From: Novosphingobium barchaimii LL02
Lineage (GTDB): Bacteria > Pseudomonadota > Alphaproteobacteria > Sphingomonadales > Sphingomonadaceae
NCBI RefSeq assembly: GCF_001046635.1
Contig: NZ_KQ130458.1
Span: 1 to 64,000, forward strand
Reading direction: 5' to 3'
DNA length: 64,000 nt
Part shown: in pieces, positions 54,988-64,000 of the stretch
Layout of the letters: every line of letters begins with the position of its first letter
Position numbering within the stretch: position 1 is the stretch's first letter
Made by a program: the position numbers and the translations under genes
Notes under the pieces: model-generated
Database searches by the model: none
Told to the model about the DNA's origin: nothing
The model's input: only the letters and a program-made list of their open reading frames with translations

Positions 54988-55875
54988 ATGTACGATTGCG
55001 TCATCATAGGCGGTGGCCCGGCAGGGCTGACAGCAGCCACCTATCTGGGCCGGTTTCTGCGTTCTACGCTGGTCATCGATGCCGGCGACGGCCGCGCGTC
55101 CTCCATTCCAGCCACGCACAACCTGATGGGTTTTCCAGACGGCATATCGGGCGACGATCTGCTGTCGCGGATGCGCCGGCATGCCCTGCGTTACGGCGCG
55201 AAGCTCTCCGATGGTTTAGCCAATGGGATTGTACAGACCCGGACGGGCTTCCTGGTCACTACAGGTGTCGAGGCCGTCAATACCCGCACGATATTGCTTG
55301 CCCAAGGCGTGAGAAATCATCGTCCGCGAATGGCGCTGGAAACGCATGATCGAGGCCTCGTGCAAGGTCTGATACGCTATTGCCCGATCTGTGACGGCTA
55401 TGAGGTACGCGGCAAGCGGGTGGCCGTGCTGGGGTGCTCAGACCATGGCGCCGCCGAGTCTGTGTTCGTGCGGCACTATAGCGACACCGTCACCTTGCTC
55501 GCGCAGGACGGCTCGCAACTGTCGGAGGCCGAAGAGGCAGATCTGGCTCGAGGCGGTATCGCGGTCGAACGCGCCCCTGTCCGAGATTTGTCGATCGATG
55601 GAAAGGATCTGATCGCTCAATTGACCGATGGCCGATCGCTTCGCTTCGACACCCTTTATGTTGCCCTCGGAACCTCCCCTCGCTCGGAACTCGCGCACAT
55701 GGCCGGTGCGAAACTGGACCAGGCAGGGTGCATTGTCGTCGACGAGCATCAACAAACGACGGTCAGCGGCCTGTTCGCTGCTGGCGACATGGTCGAAGGG
55801 CTGGATCAAATTGCTGTTGCGGCCGGTCAGGCCGCCAAGGCTGCAACGGCGATCCACAATCTGTTGCCCGGCTGA
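54988..55875 (+). CDS. Thioredoxin-reductase-like FAD/NAD(P) oxidoreductase (paralogue 2)
   Basis: 295 aa: FAD motif [18 protein letters not shown], redox pair in [10 protein letters not shown] (about 132-141), NAD(P) region VAVLGCSDHG and C-terminal FAD motif GLFAAGDMVEGLDQI. Clearly related to the protein at 20278-21192 but diverged. The ATG at 54988 is the natural start. Next to the Cu+ ATPase; it may keep copper-stress thiols reduced. Confidence 0.87.
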   Translation: MYDCVIIGGGPAGLTAATYLGRFLRSTLVIDAGDGRASSIPATHNLMGFPDGISGDDLLSRMRRHALRYGAKLSDGLANGIVQTRTGFLVTTGVEAVNTRTILLAQGVRNHRPRMALETHDRGLVQGLIRYCPICDGYEVRGKRVAVLGCSDHGAAESVFVRHYSDTVTLLAQDGSQLSEAEEADLARGGIAVERAPVRDLSIDGKDLIAQLTDGRSLRFDTLYVALGTSPRSELAHMAGAKLDQAGCIVVDEHQQTTVSGLFAAGDMVEGLDQIAVAAGQAAKAATAIHNLLPG

Positions 55876-55920
55876 GACGCCAGCGCAGAATCAGCCATCA
55901 AAAATATATGCATGTCGGGC

Positions 55921-55951
55921 TTGACCCTGACACGATGTCAGACCCCAGATT
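55921..55951 (+). promoter_or_regulatory. MerR-type (CueR) promoter and operator of the Cu+ ATPase operon
   Basis: A -35 box TTGACC (55921-55926) and -10 CAGATT (55946-55951) are separated by 19 bp, the over-long spacer that MerR-family activators correct. The spacer holds the dyad CTGACA-CGA-TGTCAG (55927-55941). It sits 28 bp before the ATPase start, and the operon itself encodes a CueR-like protein. Confidence 0.8.
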
Positions 55952-55978
55952 GCATTTCGTCGATAAGGAGACGAGCCT

Positions 55979-58348
55979 GTGACTGATCCTGTTCCAGCTA
56001 GCAATTCGGGCGCCCATAGCTGCTGCGCCGGCAAGCACGGTGGCGGCACGGACGTGAAAACGGTCAAAGATCCGGTTTGCGGGATGATGGTTGATCCGAC
56101 GGGAACGTCACATCATGCCTCGCATGACGGCGAGGACTATCATTTCTGCAGCGCGGGTTGCCGCACGAAGTTTGTCGCTGACCCGGAGCGCTACCTGTCC
56201 GAGGGTGAGAAGGAGGCGGCAACCGCTCAACCGGGCGCAATCTGGACCTGCCCCATGCACCCGGAGGTCCGCCAGGATCATCCCGGGCCATGCCCGATCT
56301 GCGGCATGGCCCTTGAGCCGGAACTTGTGACGGCAGACACTGGGCCGAGCGGTGAACTTCTGGATATGTCCCGGCGTTTCTGGATCGCCTTGCTGCTCAC
56401 CATCCCGGTGTTTGTCCTGGAGATGGGCAGCCACCTCTTCCCGGCGCTGCACAATCTTGTACCGCCCCAACTATCTGGTTGGCTTCAGTTTGCGCTGGCT
56501 ACCCCGGTCGTGCTCTGGGCGGGTTGGCCATTCTTTGAACGTGGGTGGGCGTCCGTGCGGACACGGAACCTCAATATGTTCACCCTGATCGCGATGGGCA
56601 CGGGCGTGGCCTGGGCCTACAGCGTGGTGGCAACCATCGCCCCGTCGGTATTCCCGGCAGCGTTTCGGATGATGGACGGGACGGTCGCGATCTATTTCGA
56701 AGCCGCCGCCGTCATTACCGTGCTCGTGCTGCTGGGGCAGGTGCTCGAGCTGCGCGCCCGCGAGCGGACTTCGGGCGCAATTAAGGCGCTACTCAACCTC
56801 GCGCCCAAGACCGCGCGCCGCATTGGCGCCGACGGGGATGATGAGGAGGTCTCGCTCGAGCAGGTGGCCGTCGGTGATCGTCTCCGTGTGCGGCCCGGCG
56901 AAAAAGTACCCGTCGATGGCAAGGTCGAAGACGGCCGATCCTCGCTCGACGAGTCGATGGTGACGGGCGAGTCGATGCCGGTCACAAAGGCGCTGGGCGA
57001 TGCGGTCATCGGCGGAACGATCAACCAAAGCGGCGCCCTCGTCATTCGCGCGGAGAAGGTCGGACGCGACACGATGTTGGCGCGTATTGTCCAGATGGTC
57101 GCTGACGCCCAGCGTTCGCGGGCACCCATCCAGCGCCTGGCCGATCAGGTCGCGGGATGGTTCGTGCCCGCGGTCCTGCTGATCGCGCTCATTGCCTTTG
57201 GCGTGTGGGGAATCTGGGGACCAGAGCCGCGTCTGGCCCATGGCCTGATCGCCGCTGTCGCTGTCCTCATCATCGCCTGCCCCTGCGCCTTGGGGCTGGC
57301 GACGCCGATGTCGATCATGGTCGGCATCGGCCGGGGTGCAGGGCTCGGCGTGCTGATCAAGAATGCCGAAGCGCTGGAGCGGATGGAGAAGATCGACACA
57401 CTGGTCGTCGACAAGACCGGCACGCTGACCGAGGGCCGGCCGTCGGTTACCCGCATCGTTCCCGCGACAAGCTATGAGGAGACCGAGCTGCTGCGGCTTG
57501 CCGCCGGCGTGGAGCGGGCATCGGAACATCCGCTGGCGCTGGCCGTGGTCGCCGCCGCCAAGGATAGGGGGATTGCGCTCCCCGAGGTCACCGACTTTGA
57601 TTCCCCAACCGGCAAGGGAGCGATCGGCACGGTCGATGGCAAGCGCATCACGCTGGGCAATGCCGGCTTCCTGTCAGAAAACGGGATCGAGGTTCGCGCC
57701 CTTGAGCCGCAGGCGGATGAGCTGCGCCAAGACGGCGCGACCGCCATCTTCATCGGGATCGACGGACAGGCCGCCGGCATCCTTGCCATTGCCGATGCAA
57801 TCAAAGAAACGACGGCTGAGGCTATCGCGGCGCTTCGCAAGGAGGGCATCCGGGTTGTCATGCTGACGGGCGACAATCGCACAACAGCACAAGCGGTCGG
57901 GCGGAAACTTGGAATCGATGATGTCGAAGCCGAAGTGTTGCCGGATCAGAAAAGCGATGTGGTCTCGCGATTGAAAGCTGAGGGGCGCATCGTGGCCATG
58001 GCAGGCGACGGAGTTAATGACGCGCCCGCGCTCGCCGTCGCCGATGTCGGCATTGCGATGGGCTCGGGCACCGATGTCGCAATCGAAAGCGCCGGCGTCA
58101 CCCTGCTGAAGGGCGACTTGAACGGCATCGTTCGTGCGCGCCGTTTGAGCGAAGCAACGATGTCCAACATCCGCCAGAACCTGTTCTTCGCTTTCATCTA
58201 CAACGCTGCCGGGGTCCCGATCGCTGCGGGGCTGCTCTACCCGATCTTCGGCATCCTGCTCTCGCCGATCATCGCGGCGGCCGCGATGGCACTGTCCTCC
58301 GTCAGCGTCGTGACGAACGCATTGCGGCTCAACCGGGTGGAATTGTGA
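55979..58348 (+). CDS. copA: Cu+-exporting P-type ATPase
   Basis: 789 aa. The N terminus carries a YHS domain ([10 protein letters not shown] ... FCSAGC, about 32-72) and a second metal site (CPMHPEV ... CPICGM, about 87-112) in place of the usual HMA repeats. Then the P-type core: TGES actuator, CPC in [20 protein letters not shown] with the phosphorylated Asp, the HP motif SEHPLA and GDGVNDAP. The last helices have YN and MxxS (YNAAGVP, MALSSVS), the copper class. GTG start; the stop overlaps cueR by 4 bp. Confidence 0.94.
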   Translation: MTDPVPASNSGAHSCCAGKHGGGTDVKTVKDPVCGMMVDPTGTSHHASHDGEDYHFCSAGCRTKFVADPERYLSEGEKEAATAQPGAIWTCPMHPEVRQDHPGPCPICGMALEPELVTADTGPSGELLDMSRRFWIALLLTIPVFVLEMGSHLFPALHNLVPPQLSGWLQFALATPVVLWAGWPFFERGWASVRTRNLNMFTLIAMGTGVAWAYSVVATIAPSVFPAAFRMMDGTVAIYFEAAAVITVLVLLGQVLELRARERTSGAIKALLNLAPKTARRIGADGDDEEVSLEQVAVGDRLRVRPGEKVPVDGKVEDGRSSLDESMVTGESMPVTKALGDAVIGGTINQSGALVIRAEKVGRDTMLARIVQMVADAQRSRAPIQRLADQVAGWFVPAVLLIALIAFGVWGIWGPEPRLAHGLIAAVAVLIIACPCALGLATPMSIMVGIGRGAGLGVLIKNAEALERMEKIDTLVVDKTGTLTEGRPSVTRIVPATSYEETELLRLAAGVERASEHPLALAVVAAAKDRGIALPEVTDFDSPTGKGAIGTVDGKRITLGNAGFLSENGIEVRALEPQADELRQDGATAIFIGIDGQAAGILAIADAIKETTAEAIAALRKEGIRVVMLTGDNRTTAQAVGRKLGIDDVEAEVLPDQKSDVVSRLKAEGRIVAMAGDGVNDAPALAVADVGIAMGSGTDVAIESAGVTLLKGDLNGIVRARRLSEATMSNIRQNLFFAFIYNAAGVPIAAGLLYPIFGILLSPIIAAAAMALSSVSVVTNALRLNRVEL

Positions 58349-58731
58349 ACATCGGCGCGGCATCGGACGCGAGCGGGGTCTCTCAGCGGATGATCCGCCA
58401 TTACGAGAAAATCGGCCTGATCCCGTCGGCGGCGCGGCGGGATAGTGGGTATCGCGACTACTCGGATGCCGATGTGCATCGACTTCGGTTCATAGCCAAT
58501 GCCCGCGACCTCGGCTTTCCAATCGAAGAAATCCGAAAGCTGCTTGATCTATGGTCCGATCGGGCCCGCGCCAGTGCCGAGGTCAAGGCACTGGCAGAGT
58601 CCCGCGCAGCCGACCTTGGCCGCAAGGCGGACGCGCTTAATGCGATGCGAGCAGCGCTGATGGATCTGGCGAGGAGCTGTCACGGTAACAATCGGCCGGA
58701 ATGTCCGATCCTGACGCATCTGGAATCTTGA
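58345..58731 (+). CDS. cueR: CueR-like MerR-family copper regulator
   Basis: 128 aa: winged helix ([20 protein letters not shown], about 5-24), [13 protein letters not shown], a dimerisation helix (about 75-108) and the metal loop [12 protein letters not shown], whose two Cys match the CueR Cu(I) site. GTG start overlapping the ATPase stop (GTGA). Expected to activate the 19-bp-spacer promoter upstream. Confidence 0.92.
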   Translation: MNIGAASDASGVSQRMIRHYEKIGLIPSAARRDSGYRDYSDADVHRLRFIANARDLGFPIEEIRKLLDLWSDRARASAEVKALAESRAADLGRKADALNAMRAALMDLARSCHGNNRPECPILTHLES

Positions 58732-58952
58732 ATCTAGTCTTCGCGCGGGGCCTTCGCGCTCATTTCTGCAACTCGCGACCCGCCAGTTTCGCGAGCCGGC
58801 GCGGAAGATCGGCAGCAATCTTGCGTTGCTGTTGAGGCTGCGCCTTCTTCCATGCCCGGCATTCGGGTTTGGACCTACCGCACCCTCGACACCACCCGGT
58901 CGTGCCATCGAAACGGCACAGGTCTATGCACGGCGACTTAACAGCAACCTCG

Positions 58953-59876
58953 TCAGTGGCATTCGACTGTTAGGTGCTTCAACTCATGGACCGGCACGAG
59001 CCGGTCGCGGATCACGCCTGCATTGATCCCCGCACTGCCGACCACTCCGACGATGGCGGCATGGGCCTCGGGACCGACACGCCAGACATGCAGATCGGCA
59101 ATACGCACATCGCCTGGCCCTTCAACGAGATCCTGTATTTCCTCGGCAACATGGCTGTCGGTCGAGTCGAGGAGGACTGAGGCGGTATCTCGCATCAGGC
59201 TCCAGGACCAGCGGGCGATTACGACGGCTCCCACGATCCCCATGACGGGGTCCATCCACACCCAGCCAAGGTAGCGGCCTGCCAGAAGGGCCGCGATTGC
59301 CAATACCGATGTGAGAGCGTCGGCGAGGACATGCACATACGCCGAGCGGAGATTGTTGTCGCCGCCATGGGCATGATGGTCGTGGGCATGATCGTCATGC
59401 CCATGATGGTGGTGGTGGCTGCCCGACAGCAGGAAGGCGCTGAGGATATTCACGCCAAGCCCAACGACGGCAATCAGGGTCGCCTCGCCGAAGGCAACCT
59501 TTATGGGCTCGAACAGCCGAAGGATCGATTCAATCCCGATCCCCAGGGCGATCAGGCCCAGCACCAGCGCCGAGGCGAAGCCCGCCAAGTCGCCGACCTT
59601 GCCTGTTCCGAAGCTGAACCGCCGGTTCGATGCATGCTGCTTGGCATAGGCATAAGCAATCGCTGCGACACTCAACGCGCCAGCATGCGTTGCCATATGG
59701 AAGCCATCGGCCAGCAGCGCCATCGATCCGGTGACATAGCCGGCGAAAATCTCGCCGATCATCATCACAGCCGTCAGCACCACCACCCACAGCGTCCGAC
59801 GAGCGTTGTCGTCGTGAGAGGCCCCCAGATACACATGGTCGTGCACAAAGGCGTCAATATCGCGGGACGTCGTCAT
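58953..59876 (-). CDS. dmeF: Cation diffusion facilitator DmeF
   Basis: This 307-aa CDF exporter has six helices. The metal site acids and histidines are in LLADGFHMATHAG (HxxxH type) and HVLADALTSVLAI (HxxxD). A His-rich cytosolic loop lies between helices IV and V (HHHHHGHDDHAHDHHAHG, about 155-172). It ejects cobalt/nickel-type divalent metals. The regulator gene precedes it by 10 bp. Confidence 0.9.
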   Translation of the reverse strand: MTTSRDIDAFVHDHVYLGASHDDNARRTLWVVVLTAVMMIGEIFAGYVTGSMALLADGFHMATHAGALSVAAIAYAYAKQHASNRRFSFGTGKVGDLAGFASALVLGLIALGIGIESILRLFEPIKVAFGEATLIAVVGLGVNILSAFLLSGSHHHHHGHDDHAHDHHAHGGDNNLRSAYVHVLADALTSVLAIAALLAGRYLGWVWMDPVMGIVGAVVIARWSWSLMRDTASVLLDSTDSHVAEEIQDLVEGPGDVRIADLHVWRVGPEAHAAIVGVVGSAGINAGVIRDRLVPVHELKHLTVECH

Positions 59877-59886
59877 GATCTCAGCC

Positions 59887-60162
59887 TTATTTCGCGTAGC
59901 GGCGTATGACCGCGATCAATTCGTCTGCTCCCGCGGCACGATCTTCGGCCGTGAGGTCGGGGTCCGCCACATGGGCTCGGACATGCTCTTCAATAATCTC
60001 GTCCATCAGCCCGTTCATGGCGCCGCGCGCCGCTGCAACGAGATGCAGAGTCGTCGTGCAATCGGCGTTGGCGGTCAGCGCTTTCTCGATCGCCGTGACC
60101 TGCCCGGCGATACGTCGCACGCGCTTCAGGAGCTCATCACTGCCTTCGGTCAAATGTCCCAT
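59887..60162 (-). CDS. dmeR: DmeR/RcnR-family metal-responsive repressor
   Basis: 91 aa, all-helical CsoR/RcnR fold: LLKRVRRIAGQVTAIEKAL (about 12-30), then a Cys at 35 (NADCTTTLHLVAA) and the His in TTLHL, which form the metal site. It represses dmeRF in the absence of cobalt/nickel. First gene of the pair. Confidence 0.88.
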   Translation of the reverse strand: MGHLTEGSDELLKRVRRIAGQVTAIEKALTANADCTTTLHLVAAARGAMNGLMDEIIEEHVRAHVADPDLTAEDRAAGADELIAVIRRYAK

Positions 60163-60264
60163 AGCATACCCCCCTACCCTATCTCGTTGGTGATAGCCAG
60201 AGCAGTCTCAGGCCCCCGAGCCGCCTAGGCGAGTTCGCGATTGGACAGATAGTCGGCTTACCAG

Positions 60265-61476
60265 TCAGGCCAATTTATTGAGCAAACGCCCGGCTGCGCC
60301 CGCCTCGGCAGCAAGATTGCGATTGTAGGCAAGCGGCATGCGCGGGCTCTTCCAGCGCAGCGCATCCATGATTCCGGCGAGATCCTCGCCGCTTGCGAAC
60401 AGGTCCTGGTTGAGCCCCACGCGTGTCGAATGCGCGCTGACCCCCTTGAGCAGTCGCGCGAGATCGTCGGCGGTGAGATCGCTCAGAGCCCCGCGATCGA
60501 ACGCCCGCTGGATGATCGACCGGTAGATCGGTCCGATCGACCCGGGATGCAGGGCAACACTGCCGACATCAAACTCCAACCGGGCCGGCACCGCCGGCTT
60601 AGAGAGCGTCTTGCGTAGATCCCAGGTTTCGCGGCTTGAGATACTATCGATTCGACGCCCCTTCACCGCTGCTCGCGCCTTGTAGCGCCGCACCTGGACG
60701 CGGCGAAACAGCGGACCAGAGGATATCCCTGCGGATTGCGTCCAGGCCGCAATCGCGCGCACCGAGCGCGGCGACAGGTACGCGGTCGCCCCCTCCCCTT
60801 CCTGGTCGCCCTTGCTGCGCTGTATCGTGAGAAGCCGCGCCTCGGGATCGAGCGCCTCGACAATGTGCTCAACCGCGATCGCCACCAACTCGGAGGCGCG
60901 CAGCCCCGTATCATAGGCAACCGACAGCAGCGCGCGATCGCGCAGTCCCGGCAGATCGTCGGGGCAGGCCTCGAGCAACGCCCGCACGTTCAGCCCTCGC
61001 GGTGCCTCGCGCTCCACATCACGGACCGGCCCCTTGAAGCGCAGCGGCCGTGCCTGGACCTGCGCGGTCCCCTTCTCGCGCCGGATCGCCCGGAGCCGCA
61101 GCTTGACCAGCTCGGTCTGCGTCGGATCCTTCAGATCGAGAAGCTGGTGGATCTTCGCGATCGACGCCTTGTAGCGGCCGAGCGAAGCCGGTTTGGCCCC
61201 CTTCCCCGCCCTTGCGTCGAGATAGTCAGCCACGAGTTCGGGGGTCGCTGGCAGCGACGCCCTGTGCGAGCACCGACACCAAAGATCGAACGCCTCCAGA
61301 TCGGATTTGAGGGCGCGGATGCTGTGGGGCGAGGAGGCGGCCTGATAGGCATCGATGAGCGCCTTGTTGACGGTGATCGTCTGGCCGGCCCCAAGCTTCG
61401 TCACTTCCCATGCCAGATCGACCCCCGATCCCGATGGCGGGTCCGTCACTGGGCTTATGGCGGGCAGTTGTTCCAC
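60265..61476 (-). CDS. Tyrosine recombinase/integrase
   Basis: 403 aa: N-terminal SAM-like core-binding domain (about 40-150) and a catalytic domain with Arg in DTGLRASELV, Lys in RSKGDQEG, HSTRVGLNQ (His and Arg), and W/Y in LRWKSPRMPLAYNRNL (Tyr nucleophile). GTG start, 2 bp after the TIR-like gene stop, so both are one transcript. It could integrate the element or resolve dimers. Confidence 0.92.
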   Translation of the reverse strand: MEQLPAISPVTDPPSGSGVDLAWEVTKLGAGQTITVNKALIDAYQAASSPHSIRALKSDLEAFDLWCRCSHRASLPATPELVADYLDARAGKGAKPASLGRYKASIAKIHQLLDLKDPTQTELVKLRLRAIRREKGTAQVQARPLRFKGPVRDVEREAPRGLNVRALLEACPDDLPGLRDRALLSVAYDTGLRASELVAIAVEHIVEALDPEARLLTIQRSKGDQEGEGATAYLSPRSVRAIAAWTQSAGISSGPLFRRVQVRRYKARAAVKGRRIDSISSRETWDLRKTLSKPAVPARLEFDVGSVALHPGSIGPIYRSIIQRAFDRGALSDLTADDLARLLKGVSAHSTRVGLNQDLFASGEDLAGIMDALRWKSPRMPLAYNRNLAAEAGAAGRLLNKLA

Positions 61477-61478
61477 GC

Positions 61479-62729
61479 TCAGGGCCTCGACTGTTCGATG
61501 ATCTGGTCGTGGGTGAACGGCTCCATGCCGTAAGCCGCGGCCAGGCCGTTGAAGGCCGCGACGGCGACGCGCTGGAGTTCCTCTACCCCGATCGACGTTA
61601 GCGTTGCATCGTACTCGTAGGAGTCCTCAACCGCCGCGTGGCCTTCGTCATTGAACTGGAACGGGCCGCGCGGCCACCAGCTGTCCCTGATGTCGGTGAC
61701 GCCGAGCCGGACATGGATCGGCAGCGAACCACCATGGGCGAGCACCAGCGCGCAGTTCCGCTCCAGAAAATGGAGCCAGCGCTGGTAGAAATAGCCGGTC
61801 GACAGGGTGAGCCGCTCTTCATCTCGCTGAAACAGGAACCCCCCGCCCACGCCCCAGATTTCGCCGGTCTTCTCGAACCACTGGGTCAAGGCGACCGTGG
61901 GATCGACGCCCTCCTCCGCTGTGCCTGGCCAGTAGACCATCGCTCCGCCCTTGCTGATTCCGAAATTGAGCGCGTTGGGCTGTGCCAGCAGCGCCGGATG
62001 CCCCTCACTGCCAGCCAGAGCTTGCTTTGCTCCCGGCTTCGCCGCCCATTTCGACGGAATGATCCGCGCATAGCCCGCGAAGTGCGGCTTCCACCGCAGC
62101 TTCGTCGTGCCGTGCATCGGATTGGTCACCGTCTGCACTTCGGACCGATCAAACCAGACGTCGGCATCACCCGGGAAATGCGACTGCCAGGGAATGGCTT
62201 CTGGCGGCAGCGGGGGAAGTTCGTCCAATGAGGCCTTCAACGCGCCCGCGAGCTGCTTTGCCAATTCTCCGCGCACGCGGCGTAGCTCGGTCGTATCGGC
62301 GCCAACCGGCAGGTGAAACGCGATCGGTCCGCGCCTACCCCGCATGTCGAACGGCAGCTTGTCGAGCGTGGCGCCCTCGAACGCGGTGTTCCAGACCTGG
62401 ATGACGCGGTGCTCGCTCAGCGCTCGGTTCGCATAGCCCATCTCGAGGAGGACGTTCGGGTTCGCGCAGGCTTTGCCGCTCTCGGACACGGCGATCGGCG
62501 TGACGTCCCCGACGAAGACCGCCGCCTCGTCGATCTTGCGAAGAATGGTCGCGACGATGTCGGGCGTGCCGGCCACGCCTTGCGTGTCCGAGGTCAGGCT
62601 CGGCCGGTCGGCTTCCTCGACGTCGGCCGAGAGCATCGTGATCGCGGCGTCGAGCGCGAAACGGACGACCTCGCGCGTGACACGCCCGTCGAGATCGCTC
62701 TGCCATGACCAGAATACCGTCTTTTCCAC
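61479..62729 (-). CDS. TIR-like/nucleotide-binding domain protein (possible defence effector)
   Basis: 416 aa. The N-terminal domain (about 1-140) has the WSWQSD opening (FWSWQSDLDGRVTREVV), then ADVEEADRP, VFVGDVTPIAV and NPNVLLEMGYANRAL, a TIR/Rossmann-type pattern of bacterial immune and stress proteins. The remaining 270 residues are unrecognised and Trp-rich. No obvious partner besides the coupled recombinase. NADase activity is untested. Confidence 0.65.
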   Translation of the reverse strand: MEKTVFWSWQSDLDGRVTREVVRFALDAAITMLSADVEEADRPSLTSDTQGVAGTPDIVATILRKIDEAAVFVGDVTPIAVSESGKACANPNVLLEMGYANRALSEHRVIQVWNTAFEGATLDKLPFDMRGRRGPIAFHLPVGADTTELRRVRGELAKQLAGALKASLDELPPLPPEAIPWQSHFPGDADVWFDRSEVQTVTNPMHGTTKLRWKPHFAGYARIIPSKWAAKPGAKQALAGSEGHPALLAQPNALNFGISKGGAMVYWPGTAEEGVDPTVALTQWFEKTGEIWGVGGGFLFQRDEERLTLSTGYFYQRWLHFLERNCALVLAHGGSLPIHVRLGVTDIRDSWWPRGPFQFNDEGHAAVEDSYEYDATLTSIGVEELQRVAVAAFNGLAAAYGMEPFTHDQIIEQSRP

Positions 62730-62899
62730 GCTTGATCGCCCCTGCCCACCGAGGATGCTTGATAGCCCACCCTATAAAGTAAGGTCAATTATGGACATGT
62801 GATAACTGCAATTATCATATGTTCCTATTTCAACGCTAAGGATAAGGGAAACCAACTTATCAATTTGGTTTCCTTCTGAATCGCGTTAACGCTAGCGGT

Positions 62900-63820
62900 A
62901 TGGCACGACCGATCATAGATCCATCGCTCACAGAAAACGCCCTGCTCATGCTCGGCCGCCTTGATGGTCGACTTCGCAACAGCCCCTGGGCCGATATATG
63001 GCTTGCCCGGGCGCGGCTATCCGGCGCGGCGGATTTGGCTGGTCTTGCAGGCGTGCCGGTCGATGTCGACCATCTTCAGGACTGGATCTGCGGACGCACG
63101 CCCCCTCCTCGCGCGTCCGAGGGCCTCAATGATCCAGTTTCGGTCGCGGCCGTGTTTCATCTCGCCATCGAAGCTACGGCAAACGAACGCGACCCGATTG
63201 CACGGGCTACGCTCAACATCTTGCGCACCGTCCTTGATGACCGCGCTGAGGCCGAGACCTGGGCCGCGAGCGACCTCGCCTATTTCGGGTCCGCATGGCG
63301 CCAGGCTCGCGTCGCGGCGCAGGCCCCCTACTCTGCCCCAACGCTTCGCGCGGTCGCGACACGGATCATCGACATGCTGGCGGTGGTAGGATCGTCCGAT
63401 CAAGCGGCAGTGGACATAACAACCATCGATGGGCGAACGGTCATGCTCGAACCCCGCGCGCGTGATCGGTCCTGGCTGGTGGCCAGTCATGTGCCGACCA
63501 TACTCCACGCCGCCGGTCTCACGCTTGCCCCCCTGCCCTCACTCATCTTGCTGCCGAAATTTCCACCTGCACAGATTGACGACATGGTGGCTGTCATCAC
63601 CCGTTCGCTACGCACGGCCTGCAAGGCAGGTCTGAAAGATCTCGACTGGCTCGAGCGTCGGGGACCATCGTCCTTGAATGCAGCAGCGACCCGTCGGAGC
63701 CGCGCGCCTCTCCTGGCTCGCCTCGAACTCGCCTATCCAGGTCTGCGCCAACCTGCAGTGACGCGGTTGCTCGGCATTACCCCGCAAGGCGCCCGCAAGC
63801 TGATGGCGAAGCTCTATTAG
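62900..63820 (+). CDS. Putative DNA-binding protein of unknown function
   Basis: 306 aa. The N-terminal half (about 30-110) is Ala/Arg-rich with LAGLAGVPVDVDHLQDWICG. The C-terminal 50 residues (RAPLLARLELAYPGLRQPAVTRLLGITPQGARKLM as a span) look like a helix-turn-helix. A resemblance to the plasmid-associated DUF1612/HTH family is possible but not certain. Confidence 0.55.
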   Translation: MARPIIDPSLTENALLMLGRLDGRLRNSPWADIWLARARLSGAADLAGLAGVPVDVDHLQDWICGRTPPPRASEGLNDPVSVAAVFHLAIEATANERDPIARATLNILRTVLDDRAEAETWAASDLAYFGSAWRQARVAAQAPYSAPTLRAVATRIIDMLAVVGSSDQAAVDITTIDGRTVMLEPRARDRSWLVASHVPTILHAAGLTLAPLPSLILLPKFPPAQIDDMVAVITRSLRTACKAGLKDLDWLERRGPSSLNAAATRRSRAPLLARLELAYPGLRQPAVTRLLGITPQGARKLMAKLY

Positions 63821-63828
63821 ACCGCGTC

Positions 63829-64000
63829 CTACTGCCAGTGCTTATCGAGCAATAGCTTGAGCGCATCTTCAGCTTCAGCACGCGTCCCCCCCGCCTGCGT
63901 CAGCAACGTCACCCTAACCCCCTTACGATCCTTGCCATCGATCCTCACAAGCGGCCTACCCGATTGCGAGGTGAGCGTTTCAGTTGATCCTGACCTCTTG
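63829..64000 (-). CDS. C-terminal end of an unidentified gene (runs off the window)
   Basis: The frame is open from the right edge to a TAG at 63829-63831, ending LLLDKHWQ. It encodes about 56 residues with a basic, beta-rich piece (SGRPLVRIDGKDRKGVRVT) and an acidic helix. Not recognised; the start is beyond the window. Confidence 0.45.
   Translation of the reverse strand, partial: KRSGSTETLTSQSGRPLVRIDGKDRKGVRVTLLTQAGGTRAEAEDALKLLLDKHWQ

Noticed and set aside
60166-60182. ATACCCCCCTACCCTAT as a DmeR operator
   Set aside because: It resembles RcnR/CsoR G-tract operators, but it lies 4 bp from the dmeR start and also serves as its ribosome binding site; the two cannot be told apart.

Overview
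The window looks like a mobile or plasmid-type segment from a GC-rich alphaproteobacterium, most likely a sphingomonad (Sphingobium, Sphingomonas or Novosphingobium). This is inferred from gene content: two IS6100 copies, a mob/parAB backbone with a DUF3768 protein, a sulfide-detoxification block, a large copper island, and lone chromosome-type genes (ilvD, fliQ). No rRNA, tRNA or CRISPR array was seen.

Layout. (1) 1-2543: an apparently complete group II intron with its reverse transcriptase/maturase. (2) 2582-13815: the remains of a leftward operon encoding a GIY-YIG nuclease, a phospholipase D-like protein, an unknown protein, an Hsp70/actin-fold ATPase and the C-terminal part of a SNF2 helicase. 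The unknown gene is cut by a 2,790-bp IS21-family element with a 6-bp target duplication. The helicase is cut by IS6100. (3) 14696-30474: a 15.8-kb block inverted between two oppositely oriented IS6100 copies. It carries a chromosome-like cassette (truncated MarR gene, ilvD, LysR, DUF2189, SDR, thioredoxin-reductase-like), an AT-rich seam, an Abi/HEPN gene convergent with an AbiEi-like gene, the relaxase/MobC pair, parA-parB with a 58-aa leader gene, a DUF3768 gene, and the missing N-terminal part of the helicase. (4) 31355-35867: a cadA-type ATPase stump, an UppP-family phosphatase, and a BigR-type sulfide module (blh, bigR, rhodanese, tauE), then a DUF302 gene. (5) 35887-53012: a copper-resistance island (CusF-like, CusABC, DUF411, two DUF305 proteins, PepSY, CopB, CopA oxidase, a CnrYXH-like sigma switch, cytochrome c, CopC-CopD). 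(6) 53019-60162: a PD-(D/E)XK-like protein, a lone FliQ, a second thioredoxin-reductase-like flavoprotein, a Cu+ ATPase with CueR behind a textbook 19-bp-spacer promoter, and DmeF-DmeR. (7) 60265-64000: a TIR-like gene coupled to a tyrosine recombinase, an unknown putative DNA-binding protein, and a partial gene at the edge.

The main result is structural. Removing IS6100 and undoing the inversion restores one 1,037-aa helicase frame. Removing the IS21 element restores one roughly 525-550-aa frame. The rebuilt operon (SNF2 helicase, Hsp70-like ATPase, unknown protein, PLD nuclease, possibly the GIY-YIG nuclease) has the composition of an anti-phage or anti-plasmid system that I cannot match to a named one. 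In this strain it is almost certainly inactive. The metal genes look intact: CopA/CopB/CopC/CopD and Cus handle periplasmic copper, the CueR-controlled ATPase handles cytosolic Cu+, and DmeF handles cobalt/nickel-type divalent ions.
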